A stretch of DNA of 14,852 nt, from contig LIAL01000021.1 in NCBI GenBank assembly GCA_001437625.1, forward strand, positions 1-14,852, written 5' to 3'. The notes beneath the pieces were generated by a model. The model was not told the DNA's origin and ran no database searches. It saw only the letters and a list, made by a program, of their open reading frames with translations. Shown one piece after another: positions 7,397 through 13,450 of this stretch. Both the position numbers and the translations under genes were made by a program. The stretch comes from Nitrosopumilus sp. BACL13 MAG-121220-bin23 (lineage in GTDB: Archaea; Thermoproteota; Nitrososphaeria; Nitrososphaerales; Nitrosopumilaceae). Positions within the stretch are counted from its first letter, which is position 1; each line of letters opens with the position of its first letter.

Positions 7397-8605
7397 TTAA
7401 CCTAATAATTTAAATTGAATATTTTTTTCTTTCAATTTTTCAATTAATTTCTCTGACTGCTCTTTTCCCTGAGTTTCAAGACTAAGTGTTACCGTAACAG
7501 AACCTGCATTTACTTTTGAACTCAATCTGTCGTGGTTCACCTCTACAATGTTTACATTGGCTAGAGCAATCTCATCTACAATTTCTTTAAAAATTCCAGG
7601 CCTGTCTGGTAATATCATTGATACAACTAGTAACCTACCAGTAGCTGCTAACCCTTTGTCTACTATTTGACCTAACAGATACATGTCAACATTACCTCCT
7701 GCCAAAATAACGACTACTTTTTTACCCGGGGATGGTTTTTTTGAAATTAAATAAGCCAAACCTACAGCTCCTGCAGGTTCAACTACAAACTTCATTCGCT
7801 CCATGAGCAAAAACATTGCTTTAGTTATCTCATTATCATCTACTAGTACAATTTCATCAATTAGATTTTTTATTATCTCAAATGTTAATTCTCCAGGCAT
7901 TCTTACAGAAATACCATCAGCTATTGTACTCCCACCCCCAACAGCAGTTCGGACATTTTGCTTTACAGACTCATACATTGACGGGAATGATTTTGATTGC
8001 ACCCCTACTACTCTGACATTTGGATTTTTTTCTTTAATTGCAATTACAGTTCCCGCAGCTAAACCTCCACCGCCTATTGGAACATAGACTTCATCAACAT
8101 CTGGCAGGTCTTCTAAAATTTCTAATCCTATGACGCCTTGTGCAGCTATAATTTGAGGATCATCAAAAGCCTGTATTATCGTGGCACCAGTTTCTTTTGC
8201 AATTTCTTTTGCTTTTGAATATGATTCATCATAATTCTGCCCTTGCAATATCACATTAGCTCCATAACCTCTTGTCGCTGCTACTTTTGCTGGTGATGCA
8301 TTTTTTGGCATTACAATGGTACATGGAATTTTTTCTAATGATGATGCAAATGCAACTCCCTGTGCATGATTTCCTGCAGATGCTGCTACCACGCCATATT
8401 TTTTTTCTTCTTGTGTTAGTGATTTAATTTTATAATATGCACCTCTAATTTTGAAAGAACCTGTTTTTTGTCTAAATTCAGCTTTCAAATATATTTCAGA
8501 ATTTGTGAAACTACTAAAAGTTGGAGAATAAATTAACGGTGTTTTCTTAATTTCATCACCTCGTAATGCGTTTGCCTTTACTATTTCATCATATGTTGGA
8601 TTCAT
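7397..8605 (-). CDS. ilvA: threonine ammonia-lyase (threonine dehydratase) with ACT domain (402 aa)
   Basis: This PLP enzyme deaminates threonine (and serine) to 2-oxobutyrate, feeding isoleucine synthesis. PLP binds Lys52 in GSFKIRGA; SAGNHAQG (76-83) holds the substrate carboxylate; GGGGLAAG (178-185) binds the PLP phosphate. A single ACT domain (about 325-402, starting LLVVSMILPDRPG) follows, a length and layout of the roughly 400-aa TdcB/IlvA-type enzymes; effector control is expected but the ligand is unknown. ATG at 8603-8605 is a normal family start. The gene is 99 bases behind the 279-aa unknown on the same strand, and ends nose to nose with purE with zero spacing. Confidence 0.94.
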   Translation of the reverse strand: MNPTYDEIVKANALRGDEIKKTPLIYSPTFSSFTNSEIYLKAEFRQKTGSFKIRGAYYKIKSLTQEEKKYGVVAASAGNHAQGVAFASSLEKIPCTIVMPKNASPAKVAATRGYGANVILQGQNYDESYSKAKEIAKETGATIIQAFDDPQIIAAQGVIGLEILEDLPDVDEVYVPIGGGGLAAGTVIAIKEKNPNVRVVGVQSKSFPSMYESVKQNVRTAVGGGSTIADGISVRMPGELTFEIIKNLIDEIVLVDDNEITKAMFLLMERMKFVVEPAGAVGLAYLISKKPSPGKKVVVILAGGNVDMYLLGQIVDKGLAATGRLLVVSMILPDRPGIFKEIVDEIALANVNIVEVNHDRLSSKVNAGSVTVTLSLETQGKEQSEKLIEKLKEKNIQFKLLG

Positions 8606-8704
8606 TCGAGATGTTGCTACTTATCTGGCGTATTTGAGTTCATCGATAGATTGTCATTATTTATTTAATTTTTGTGCGTAATTTTTTAAAATTAAAATAT
8701 TATT

Positions 8705-9544
8705 TTATGCCTTAATTGTAGTTTCTAATTGTCCTAATTTTTTTATAATATTCTCTTTTGCTATACTTGACATTTTTCTTGGATCAAATAGTCCTTCACG
8801 ATTGCTATTTTTGATAAATTCTATATCCAGGGTACATAGAGCGCCTTCTTCCCCTCCGACTAACCTAGTATCATCAATAAGCACGGAACTTGTTTGATAT
8901 GTTTCAATTAACAATGAATCTAACTCCTTAAACAATTCATTCTTTTTTTCTGTCAATTTTTTAAATTCTTCTCCAGAATCTTTTTCAATTTCTTCATATA
9001 CTTTTTTACTGAATTCTTCATCTTCATAAAATACTTCAAATAGTTTTTGGTGATCAAAATCCTTGTATCCCATTTCTTTTAATTTATTCAATACAAATTG
9101 ATCACTGTTATCAGATAGTTCTGTTTCTTTGTTTTTTGTTTTATCTACAATTTCTGCTAATTCTTTTTGGCAATCAATTACTCTTTGAAGTGGTTTGTAG
9201 AATAATAATACGTGAAATTGTAATGATATATGCCCTGATATCAAATAATTTCCTTCGTTAATTTCAAATTTTGTAAATATTCTTCTAAGATCTTCATTGT
9301 TGGTAACGGATACATCTTGAAGTGACCAATCAGTTAAATTTTGGCTTAGTTTTTCAAGATAATTTGTAATTTGTTTTGGATCAAATGTTTTTTGTTCTGT
9401 AATTGTTGAGTCACCCATCATAACTTTGACATCCACCATTTTTGTTAATTCTAGAATTTTTATTAAAAATTCATTTTGTATTACTTTGTTTTTTTCATTT
9501 AGTATTTTGATGAATTCATCTGGTGATCTGGAACCTAGTCGCAC
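8705..9544 (-). CDS. long helical protein of unknown function (279 aa)
   Basis: I do not recognise it. The middle and C-terminal parts are strongly charged and helical: a probable coiled coil covers roughly residues 125-225, including a run EKKNELFKELDSLL, while residues 75-118 look more like beta strands (NYLISGHISLQFHVLLFY). There are only two cysteines, no zinc motif and no membrane segment, so it is probably a cytoplasmic structural or partner protein. The start is GTG at 9542-9544, with AGGA about 9 bases before it; no ATG is available upstream near the conserved part. It is divergent from the zinc-ribbon/cyclase pair (124 bases between starts) and may be read through into ilvA. Confidence 0.7.
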   Translation of the reverse strand: MRLGSRSPDEFIKILNEKNKVIQNEFLIKILELTKMVDVKVMMGDSTITEQKTFDPKQITNYLEKLSQNLTDWSLQDVSVTNNEDLRRIFTKFEINEGNYLISGHISLQFHVLLFYKPLQRVIDCQKELAEIVDKTKNKETELSDNSDQFVLNKLKEMGYKDFDHQKLFEVFYEDEEFSKKVYEEIEKDSGEEFKKLTEKKNELFKELDSLLIETYQTSSVLIDDTRLVGGEEGALCTLDIEFIKNSNREGLFDPRKMSSIAKENIIKKLGQLETTIKA

Positions 9545-9668
9545 AAAAATTTTCCTAATTTTACTCTCCTTAAACCTTCATTATCCTTATTTGTATGAAT
9601 TTGTATTATAGTGGCATATTTTACAAATACTCAACAATCTCTAAATAGATTAATTCTTATTTCTAGTC

Positions 9669-9791
9669 ATGGATGGATCAGCATTACTGTGTAATAATTG
9701 CAATAATGTGATTGTTGAATATTATGATCACGGCTATAGAGGCAATAGAGGTAAATGTACCCTCTGTAAAATTGATTTTCCCCTTGAGTAG
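9669..9791 (+). CDS. zinc-ribbon microprotein upstream of the cyclase (40 aa)
   Basis: ATG at 9669 begins MDGSALLCNNCNNVIVEYY and the frame ends with TAG at 9789-9791. The protein is a minimal zinc ribbon: C8-x2-C11 and C30-x2-C33, with a Gly/Arg-rich turn (GYRGNRGK) between them. The stop abuts the ATG of the nucleotidyl cyclase with no spacer, so the two are almost certainly translated from one mRNA and possibly coupled. A TATA-like stretch lies around 9643-9650. It may be a partner, sensor or regulator of the cyclase; that is inference from position. It is too short for standard gene calling. Confidence 0.75.
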   Translation: MDGSALLCNNCNNVIVEYYDHGYRGNRGKCTLCKIDFPLE

Positions 9792-10580
9792 ATGATAAAA
9801 ATGACTGAGAACAAAAATATCAAAAAAAACAACGCAATAGTTGACATGTTGCTTAGCAGGCATGCTGAAAAAACATTAGATTCTGAAACTATGATTACGG
9901 AAACTCAAAAACGAGTTTGGGGTGCTTTAAAAAAAGGATATGAGTATACGGGAGTGGTAGATGAATCTGAAGAATTTCTTCGAAAGCACGTATTTTCTAA
10001 ATTAGATATGGTTGTATTGTATGTGGATTTAGTTGGTTCAACCACCATGGCTTTAGAAATGCCTGCAGAAAAAATTGCAATTATAATTAGTTCTTTTGCA
10101 CAAGAAATGGCTACTGTAATTAGACAGCACCACGGGTATGTTTTAAAATTTGTCGGAGATGCGGTTATTGGCTATTTTGTTGCAGATCACAATTCGCTGC
10201 TTATAGCTGATAATGCAGTTAACTGTGCAAAATCTATGAACACAGTTATTCAAAAAGGAATTAATCCAATACTAAATCAATATGATTATCCAGATTTAAT
10301 GGTAAAAATTGGAGTTGATTTTGGTCAAAATATTGTTGTCCGATACGGTGCAGATGAAATTAACTCTCACGTAGATTTAATGGGACCTGCAATGAATATT
10401 GCAGCAAAAATTCAAAATATGGCAAAAGCAAATCAGATTTTAATTGGTAGTGATGTGTGTGAACGTCTACATCCAACACTACAAGAAGATTTTGAAAAAA
10501 TAGTTTGGAAAAATGATGAATGGAACTATCGCTCTAGATCAACTGGTGAGATTTATCAGATATTGGGATTTAAAGGATAA
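9792..10580 (+). CDS. class III nucleotidyl cyclase (adenylate/guanylate cyclase homology domain), 262 aa
   Basis: The catalytic domain spans about 72-235. Metal-binding Asp79 is in YVDLVGST and Asp123 in KFVGDAV. Lys119 (four before Asp123) and Asp195 (VDLMG) occupy the adenine-selecting positions, pointing to ATP as substrate. Asn202 (MNIAAK) is present, but the transition-state Arg four residues later is Lys206. The N-terminal 70 residues are charged and helical with no receptor or membrane segment, so the enzyme is cytoplasmic; class III cyclases act as dimers. ATG at 9792 touches the stop of the zinc-ribbon gene; a second ATG at 9801 is possible. Activity may be reduced or altered by the Lys. 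What reads any cyclic nucleotide is not visible in the window. Confidence 0.85.
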   Translation: MIKMTENKNIKKNNAIVDMLLSRHAEKTLDSETMITETQKRVWGALKKGYEYTGVVDESEEFLRKHVFSKLDMVVLYVDLVGSTTMALEMPAEKIAIIISSFAQEMATVIRQHHGYVLKFVGDAVIGYFVADHNSLLIADNAVNCAKSMNTVIQKGINPILNQYDYPDLMVKIGVDFGQNIVVRYGADEINSHVDLMGPAMNIAAKIQNMAKANQILIGSDVCERLHPTLQEDFEKIVWKNDEWNYRSRSTGEIYQILGFKG

Positions 10581-10602
10581 TAAAATATTTTAATAATTTC
10601 TA

Positions 10603-10749
10603 TTAAATCGTAAATTTTTCTGGACATTCAATATGTTCATAATGGTGCTCTGTAAATTTTTCTTGAACCACAAACATTACAATTTTGTGTAATTCTTCAC
10701 CTTTGATATTTTTTTTACATCTTAAACAAAATCTTTTTAATTCCATCAT
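10603..10749 (-). CDS. small zinc-binding protein (47-48 aa)
   Basis: Minus-strand ATG pair at 10744-10749 opens MMELKRFCLRCKKNIKGEEL and the frame ends at TAA 10603-10605. C8-x2-C11 makes one zinc knuckle; the other ligands could come from the His-rich C-terminal part (EHHYEHIEC, with Cys42), giving a mixed Cys/His site. GAGG at 10755-10758 is 8 bases before the second ATG, so a 47-aa product from 10746 is favoured. It converges on the cyclase gene (22 bases from its stop) and is divergent from the gene at 10887. It resembles the other zinc microproteins of the window in size only. Confidence 0.7.
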   Translation of the reverse strand: MMELKRFCLRCKKNIKGEELHKIVMFVVQEKFTEHHYEHIECPEKFTI

Positions 10750-10789
10750 GATTACCTCTGATCAAAATTGGTAATCTATAACGATCTAC

Positions 10790-10807
10790 GATCAACTGAA
10801 GTTGATC
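10790..10807. promoter_or_regulatory. 18-bp inverted repeat, probable operator
   Basis: GATCAACTGAAGTTGATC is two perfect 8-base arms around a 2-base centre, in the divergent intergenic region between the starts at 10749 and 10887. Further half-site-like TGATCAAAA copies occur at 10758-10766 and 10803-10811, and another GATC at 10783. The site is just upstream of AT-rich boxes (GTATATC near 10834, AAATATAC at 10861) in front of the 10887 gene. The geometry suits a dimeric HTH regulator. Confidence 0.55.
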
Positions 10808-10886
10808 AAAAATTACTATTTTTAGACTAAAGAGTATATCAAATGCCCAAAGTAAGCCACAAATATACCAAATTTAGACAGATAGT

Positions 10887-11267
10887 ATGGATAATATGGT
10901 AATGAGACACTTACAAGACCTTTATGGATTAAATCCAAATATTCCTCACATGGCATTACAATTTCCAAGATTACCTCCTGGATTAACTCATCCGTTATCA
11001 CCAGTTAACCATAATCAAATGAAACCACAACTAACACAACATAATGAAACTGTAAATCAAAAACTCCAAGGATTTCAAAGAATGTATCAAGACTATGCTT
11101 CAGGATTACTATCTAAAGACTCCCCAGTAGTTCCACCAGGACATCCACTATTTACTAGTAAAACTTCTGTTCAGATATTGAAAACTCAAAATGATAAATT
11201 AGTTAAAGAAAATTTGGAATTAAGAAAAAAATTACAAAGCAGACCGTCTGATAGACACAATCCATAG
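10887..11267 (+). CDS. proline-rich protein with C-terminal coiled coil, unknown function (126 aa)
   Basis: I do not recognise a family. Residues 1-60 are rich in Pro, His, Asn and Gln with few charges (for example PRLPPGLTHPLSP), which suggests disorder. Residues 95-120 (KTQNDKLVKENLELRKKLQ) form a clear leucine-zipper-like coiled coil, followed by a basic tail. This layout, disordered arm plus short coiled coil, would suit an oligomeric adaptor or DNA-associated protein. ATG at 10887 follows an AAATATAC box at 10861-10868; a second in-frame ATG (MVMRHL) is at 10896. It is the gene most likely controlled by the inverted repeat at 10790. Confidence 0.65.
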   Translation: MDNMVMRHLQDLYGLNPNIPHMALQFPRLPPGLTHPLSPVNHNQMKPQLTQHNETVNQKLQGFQRMYQDYASGLLSKDSPVVPPGHPLFTSKTSVQILKTQNDKLVKENLELRKKLQSRPSDRHNP

Positions 11268-11323
11268 AAATTTAATTTTAAAATATTGATAATCCTTATT
11301 AGATTCCTAGCTTAATTTTTGAT

Positions 11324-11710
11324 ATGAAAAAAACTCCTGCAGATAAATGGCAAGATGCAGTGATATCTTACAAGAAACAATGCCAAAATATTCTAAAATT
11401 ATCTGACCATGTTAGATATGTTGGTGTAATCAATGCATATGGTCGAACTTTAACTGGCATAATAAAACCAAATGTTAAGCCTCTTTTAAAATCTGAAGAA
11501 ATAAAAAATGAATTTTTCATAGTTTCCACATTAATTTCATTAAGACAATCTAGCGAGAATGATCTTGGAAAATTAGATTATGTAATTTTAAAACATTCAA
11601 AAACCAATATTATTATTTTACATAAAAATAATGTTACTTTTTATGTTTCAATTAACCCTAAAGAGAAAAATTCCGAACAACTTGTTTCAAAAATAAAAAA
11701 AATAATTTAA
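11324..11710 (+). CDS. conserved-looking alpha/beta protein of unknown function (128 aa)
   Basis: After an N-terminal helix (residues 1-26) the protein alternates strands and helices: VRYVGVINAYGRTLTGII, a helix around 50-73, then LDYVILKHSKTNIIILHKNNVTFYVSI and a final helix. This order recalls small roadblock/profilin-like folds, but I cannot assign it to one. No cysteine pair, membrane segment or catalytic motif is seen. I believe paralogues are common in Thaumarchaeota, from memory only. ATG at 11324; the preceding gene on the same strand ends 56 bases earlier, with AT-rich sequence that could hold its own promoter. Confidence 0.7.
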   Translation: MKKTPADKWQDAVISYKKQCQNILKLSDHVRYVGVINAYGRTLTGIIKPNVKPLLKSEEIKNEFFIVSTLISLRQSSENDLGKLDYVILKHSKTNIIILHKNNVTFYVSINPKEKNSEQLVSKIKKII

Positions 11711-11761
11711 TACTGTATAATTTAAAAAGAAAATTTTGGGATTGTTTTTTATAAAAACAAC

Positions 11762-12175
11762 CTATGTTGGTGTAAATCCATGATATCCGCTAGTTTGCTG
11801 ATCCTGGTCTTCATATGTTGGCTCAAACAATGAAATTAGATATTCATCTGGATCTAAAATCACTGCATTTTTACCTACATCTTTTTCAATGATATCACGA
11901 TAAATCGTAACACCTTTTGCTTTTACCTCTTCAAGTGCAGATTTTAAATCTCCAACTATGAATCCTAGACTTATTCCGTTCTCTATTGAACTGCCTACGT
12001 GTTGAGCCGTTAGAGATGCAGGATGTAAACTCAACAAAGCTCCTGAAGTGCCTAAATCTACCCATGTTTTTCTTTGGTCTTTGATTGGCAATCCAATTAT
12101 TTCATTGTAGAATTTTATGGATTTGTCTAAATCTTTGACGGCTAAGATCACATTTCCAACTTTTTTGATATTCAC
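11762..12175 (-). CDS. VOC (glyoxalase/dioxygenase-like) family protein (137 aa)
   Basis: The sequence has the paired beta-alpha-beta-beta-beta units of the vicinal oxygen chelate fold: VGNVILAVKDLDKSIKFYNEIIGLP (6-30) and GISLGFIVGDLKSALEEVKAKG (67-88), ending in DPDEYLISLFEP. The metal site looks incomplete: the first-strand His is Asn8, the third-unit His is Ser69, while His51 and Glu118 could still be ligands. It may therefore be a binding or resistance-type protein rather than a glyoxalase. The last 18 residues are a Gln/Gly/Tyr-rich tail beyond the fold. The start is GTG at 12173-12175, overlapping an out-of-frame ATG; a minus-strand GATTTAAG box about 30 bases upstream suits a leaderless mRNA. 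Confidence 0.8.
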   Translation of the reverse strand: MNIKKVGNVILAVKDLDKSIKFYNEIIGLPIKDQRKTWVDLGTSGALLSLHPASLTAQHVGSSIENGISLGFIVGDLKSALEEVKAKGVTIYRDIIEKDVGKNAVILDPDEYLISLFEPTYEDQDQQTSGYHGFTPT

Positions 12176-12239
12176 ATACAGTATAGCTTAAAGTTGCTTA
12201 AATCAATTACTCTAAATTAAAAATAATTTTTAATTATAA

Positions 12240-12458
12240 TTATTGAACTTCTACCATTGTTTCAGTTCGTTCAACACCGCTAATTTTTTGAATTTTATTT
12301 ACCACTTCTTTTATCTGTACTAGTTGCTCTACATCAATAATTGCAACTGCGTCAAACTGACCGCTTGTTGGAAACGAATCTACAATGGATGTTAATTTTT
12401 TTAATTTAACTGATATGAGTTTTTTTGGAGATTTTACTAAAATTATTGCTCTTACCAT
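12240..12458 (-). CDS. stand-alone Lrp/AsnC effector (RAM) domain, second of a pair (72 aa)
   Basis: The whole protein is one beta-alpha-beta-beta-alpha-beta RAM domain as found at the C terminus of Lrp/AsnC regulators: strand MVRAIILVK, then TSGQFDAVAIIDVE in the ligand-binding turn, and the terminal GVERTETMVEV. There is no helix-turn-helix, so it cannot bind DNA alone. RAM domains make dimers and higher rings and bind amino acids. The ATG overlaps the stop of the upstream RAM gene by 7 bases (12452-12458), so the pair is co-translated and could form a hetero-oligomer. The ligand is unknown; the usual Pro-Gly-Lys of the first turn is changed to SPKK. Confidence 0.82.
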   Translation of the reverse strand: MVRAIILVKSPKKLISVKLKKLTSIVDSFPTSGQFDAVAIIDVEQLVQIKEVVNKIQKISGVERTETMVEVQ

Positions 12459-12691
12459 CCTAAATCTACCTCCACTTCAATTAGAGTTTCTGTAGTTACA
12501 ATATCTTTAATTTTTTTAAAATCAATCACCATTTGATTGATTTCACTCATACTACCTTTTAAAATCACACTGACATCTGCTCTACCTGTAACTATCATTG
12601 TTTGTTTAACCACCTTTCTTTTTTTCTTTAATATTTCAACTACCAACTCTACTTTTCCAGGTTTAACTGTAATCAAACATAATGCTTGCAT
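12452..12691 (-). CDS. stand-alone Lrp/AsnC effector (RAM) domain, first of a pair (79 aa)
   Basis: The protein begins with the canonical first strand and turn MQALCLITVKPGK, then the amino-acid-binding segment VTGRADVSVILKG and the closing strand TTETLIEVEVDLGW. No DNA-binding domain is present. It is divergent in sequence from its downstream neighbour, so the pair is not a recent duplication. The gene is the first of a two-gene unit whose second gene starts inside its last codons. Such single RAM proteins can regulate full-length Lrp proteins or enzymes by mixed oligomers (inference from family behaviour). The promoter region is shared with the divergent membrane-protein gene at 12841. Confidence 0.82.
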   Translation of the reverse strand: MQALCLITVKPGKVELVVEILKKKRKVVKQTMIVTGRADVSVILKGSMSEINQMVIDFKKIKDIVTTETLIEVEVDLGW

Positions 12692-12776
12692 AGTTCCTTT
12701 AGGGCGTTAAAGATGATAAAGATTTCTAGGTCATATCTAAACAAAATTGATGGACACGCACGTTAGGCATGATTTA

Positions 12777-12799
12777 GGGTAATTCATAGCAATTTACCC
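12777..12799. repeat. GGGTAA/TTACCC inverted repeat upstream of the 12841 promoter
   Basis: Arms GGGTAA (12777-12782) and TTACCC (12794-12799) are perfect 6-base complements separated by 11 bases, lying 14 bases before the TATA-like box at 12813. Position just upstream of BRE/TATA fits an activator or repressor site; it might instead be chance in AT-rich DNA. Confidence 0.35.
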
Positions 12800-12812
12800 A
12801 AAATAATTTTGA

Positions 12813-12826
12813 TTTAAAAAAGGGCT
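12813..12826 (+). promoter_or_regulatory. TATA-like promoter element of the 12841 gene
   Basis: TTTAAAAAAGGGCT is centred about 22-26 bases before the ATG at 12841, so transcription should start at or near the start codon. Almost the same string, with one more A, occurs at 13076-13090 at the head of the gene-free region. Confidence 0.5.
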
Positions 12827-12840
12827 TTTCTTGTATAATC

Positions 12841-13053
12841 ATGGAACGTGAACAGGTAGTATTTGCTGCAAAATTAGTTGCATATTTGCTGATTATTGCT
12901 GGAATTACAATGTTATTTGCAACAATTATGTATCTCTTAACTGCTTCAAGTGGTTGGTCTTTGTATGTGGGAGCAATACTGGGAGCATTAATACTAGGCA
13001 TTGGAGTGACACTACGAAATTTGATCAAAAAATTAAAGTTAGATATTAAATAA
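12841..13053 (+). CDS. two-span membrane protein of unknown function (70 aa)
   Basis: Two transmembrane helices are evident, about residues 8-34 and 38-58, joined by a short loop around SSGWS. The N terminus is MEREQ and the C terminus is strongly basic (RNLIKKLKLDIK), which by the positive-inside rule puts both ends in the cytoplasm. I know no named family. ATG at 12841 lies at the expected transcription start for the box at 12813, with no ribosome site, so the mRNA is probably leaderless. The gene is alone on its strand and is followed by a hairpin and T-run that could end transcription. Confidence 0.75.
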   Translation: MEREQVVFAAKLVAYLLIIAGITMLFATIMYLLTASSGWSLYVGAILGALILGIGVTLRNLIKKLKLDIK

Positions 13054-13085
13054 TTTTCTAAAAATTAATTCTGATTTTAAAAAAA

Positions 13086-13132
13086 GGGCTGTTAGTATGC
13101 GTTACGTATCGTTAGGGCCGAGTCTTTTTTTT
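13086..13132 (+). terminator. hairpin plus T8, possible terminator of the 12841 gene
   Basis: GGCT (13087-13090) can pair with GGCC (13116-13119) with one G-U, enclosing a second stem ATGCG/CGTAT (13097-13101 and 13105-13109) with a 3-base loop; eight T follow at 13125-13132. On the minus strand the same hairpin is followed by seven T, so it could also end a transcript arriving from the right. Confidence 0.4.
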
Positions 13133-13192
13133 ACCTCATACAGAAAATTTACCAAGTACATGATTACTAGAATTTGATGATGTCTCATTCAA

Positions 13193-13297
13193 CTAAAACC
13201 CGCATCTATCAATGGAACAAGAAAACCACAAGCCCATTACAGCAGTTAAGGCAAGGATAAATCCAACAATTAGAATATTTGTTTTCTTAATTCTCAT
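13193..13297 (-). CDS. possible membrane-anchored microprotein (34 aa)
   Basis: The minus-strand frame from ATG 13295-13297 gives MRIKKTNILIVGFILALTA, then a hydrophobic run and the end CSIDRCGF before TAG 13193-13195. Three basic residues followed by about 20 hydrophobic ones look like a signal anchor, with two Cys after the membrane segment. A TTG eight codons earlier would give 42 aa. A 55-codon plus-strand ORF (13212-13379) covers most of the same DNA, and only one of the two, or neither, is likely real. This frame looks the more protein-like by its N-terminal charge and hydrophobic core. Confidence 0.35.
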   Translation of the reverse strand: MRIKKTNILIVGFILALTAVMGLWFSCSIDRCGF

Positions 13298-13343
13298 AAA
13301 CGTTAATACGATAACTGCCAATATTATCTCACGTATCGTTACG

Positions 13344-13370
13344 ACTGTGTCTCTTTTTTGGGACACTAGT
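13344..13370 (+). repeat. stable stem-loop inside the gene-free region
   Basis: GTGTCTC (13347-13353) pairs with GGGACAC (13360-13366), one G-U, around a T6 loop, and ACT (13344-13346) pairs with AGT (13368-13370) across a one-base bulge. A stem of ten pairs with a bulge is long for this base composition and suggests a transcribed structure on the plus strand. Confidence 0.4.
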
Positions 13371-13450
13371 TTTTTCTAATAGGCTGATCTTATTAGGATC
13401 CCAGATGGTAATTTACTCATACACTTCTTGAACATCAATTACCACAGTTG

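Noticed and set aside
7803..8087. 94-codon plus-strand ORF
   Set aside because: Antisense to ilvA across its PLP-phosphate loop; no independent evidence.
9426..9611. 61-codon plus-strand ORF
   Set aside because: Mostly antisense to the start of the 279-aa gene; low-complexity Phe/Leu/Ser product.
12774..13028. 84-codon minus-strand ORF
   Set aside because: Antisense to the two-helix membrane protein, whose topology and promoter make better sense.
13212..13379. 55-codon plus-strand ORF starting MEQENHKPIT
   Set aside because: Not listed as a gene because it is antisense to a more protein-like 34-aa frame and its end falls in a long stem-loop; kept as an open question in the findings.
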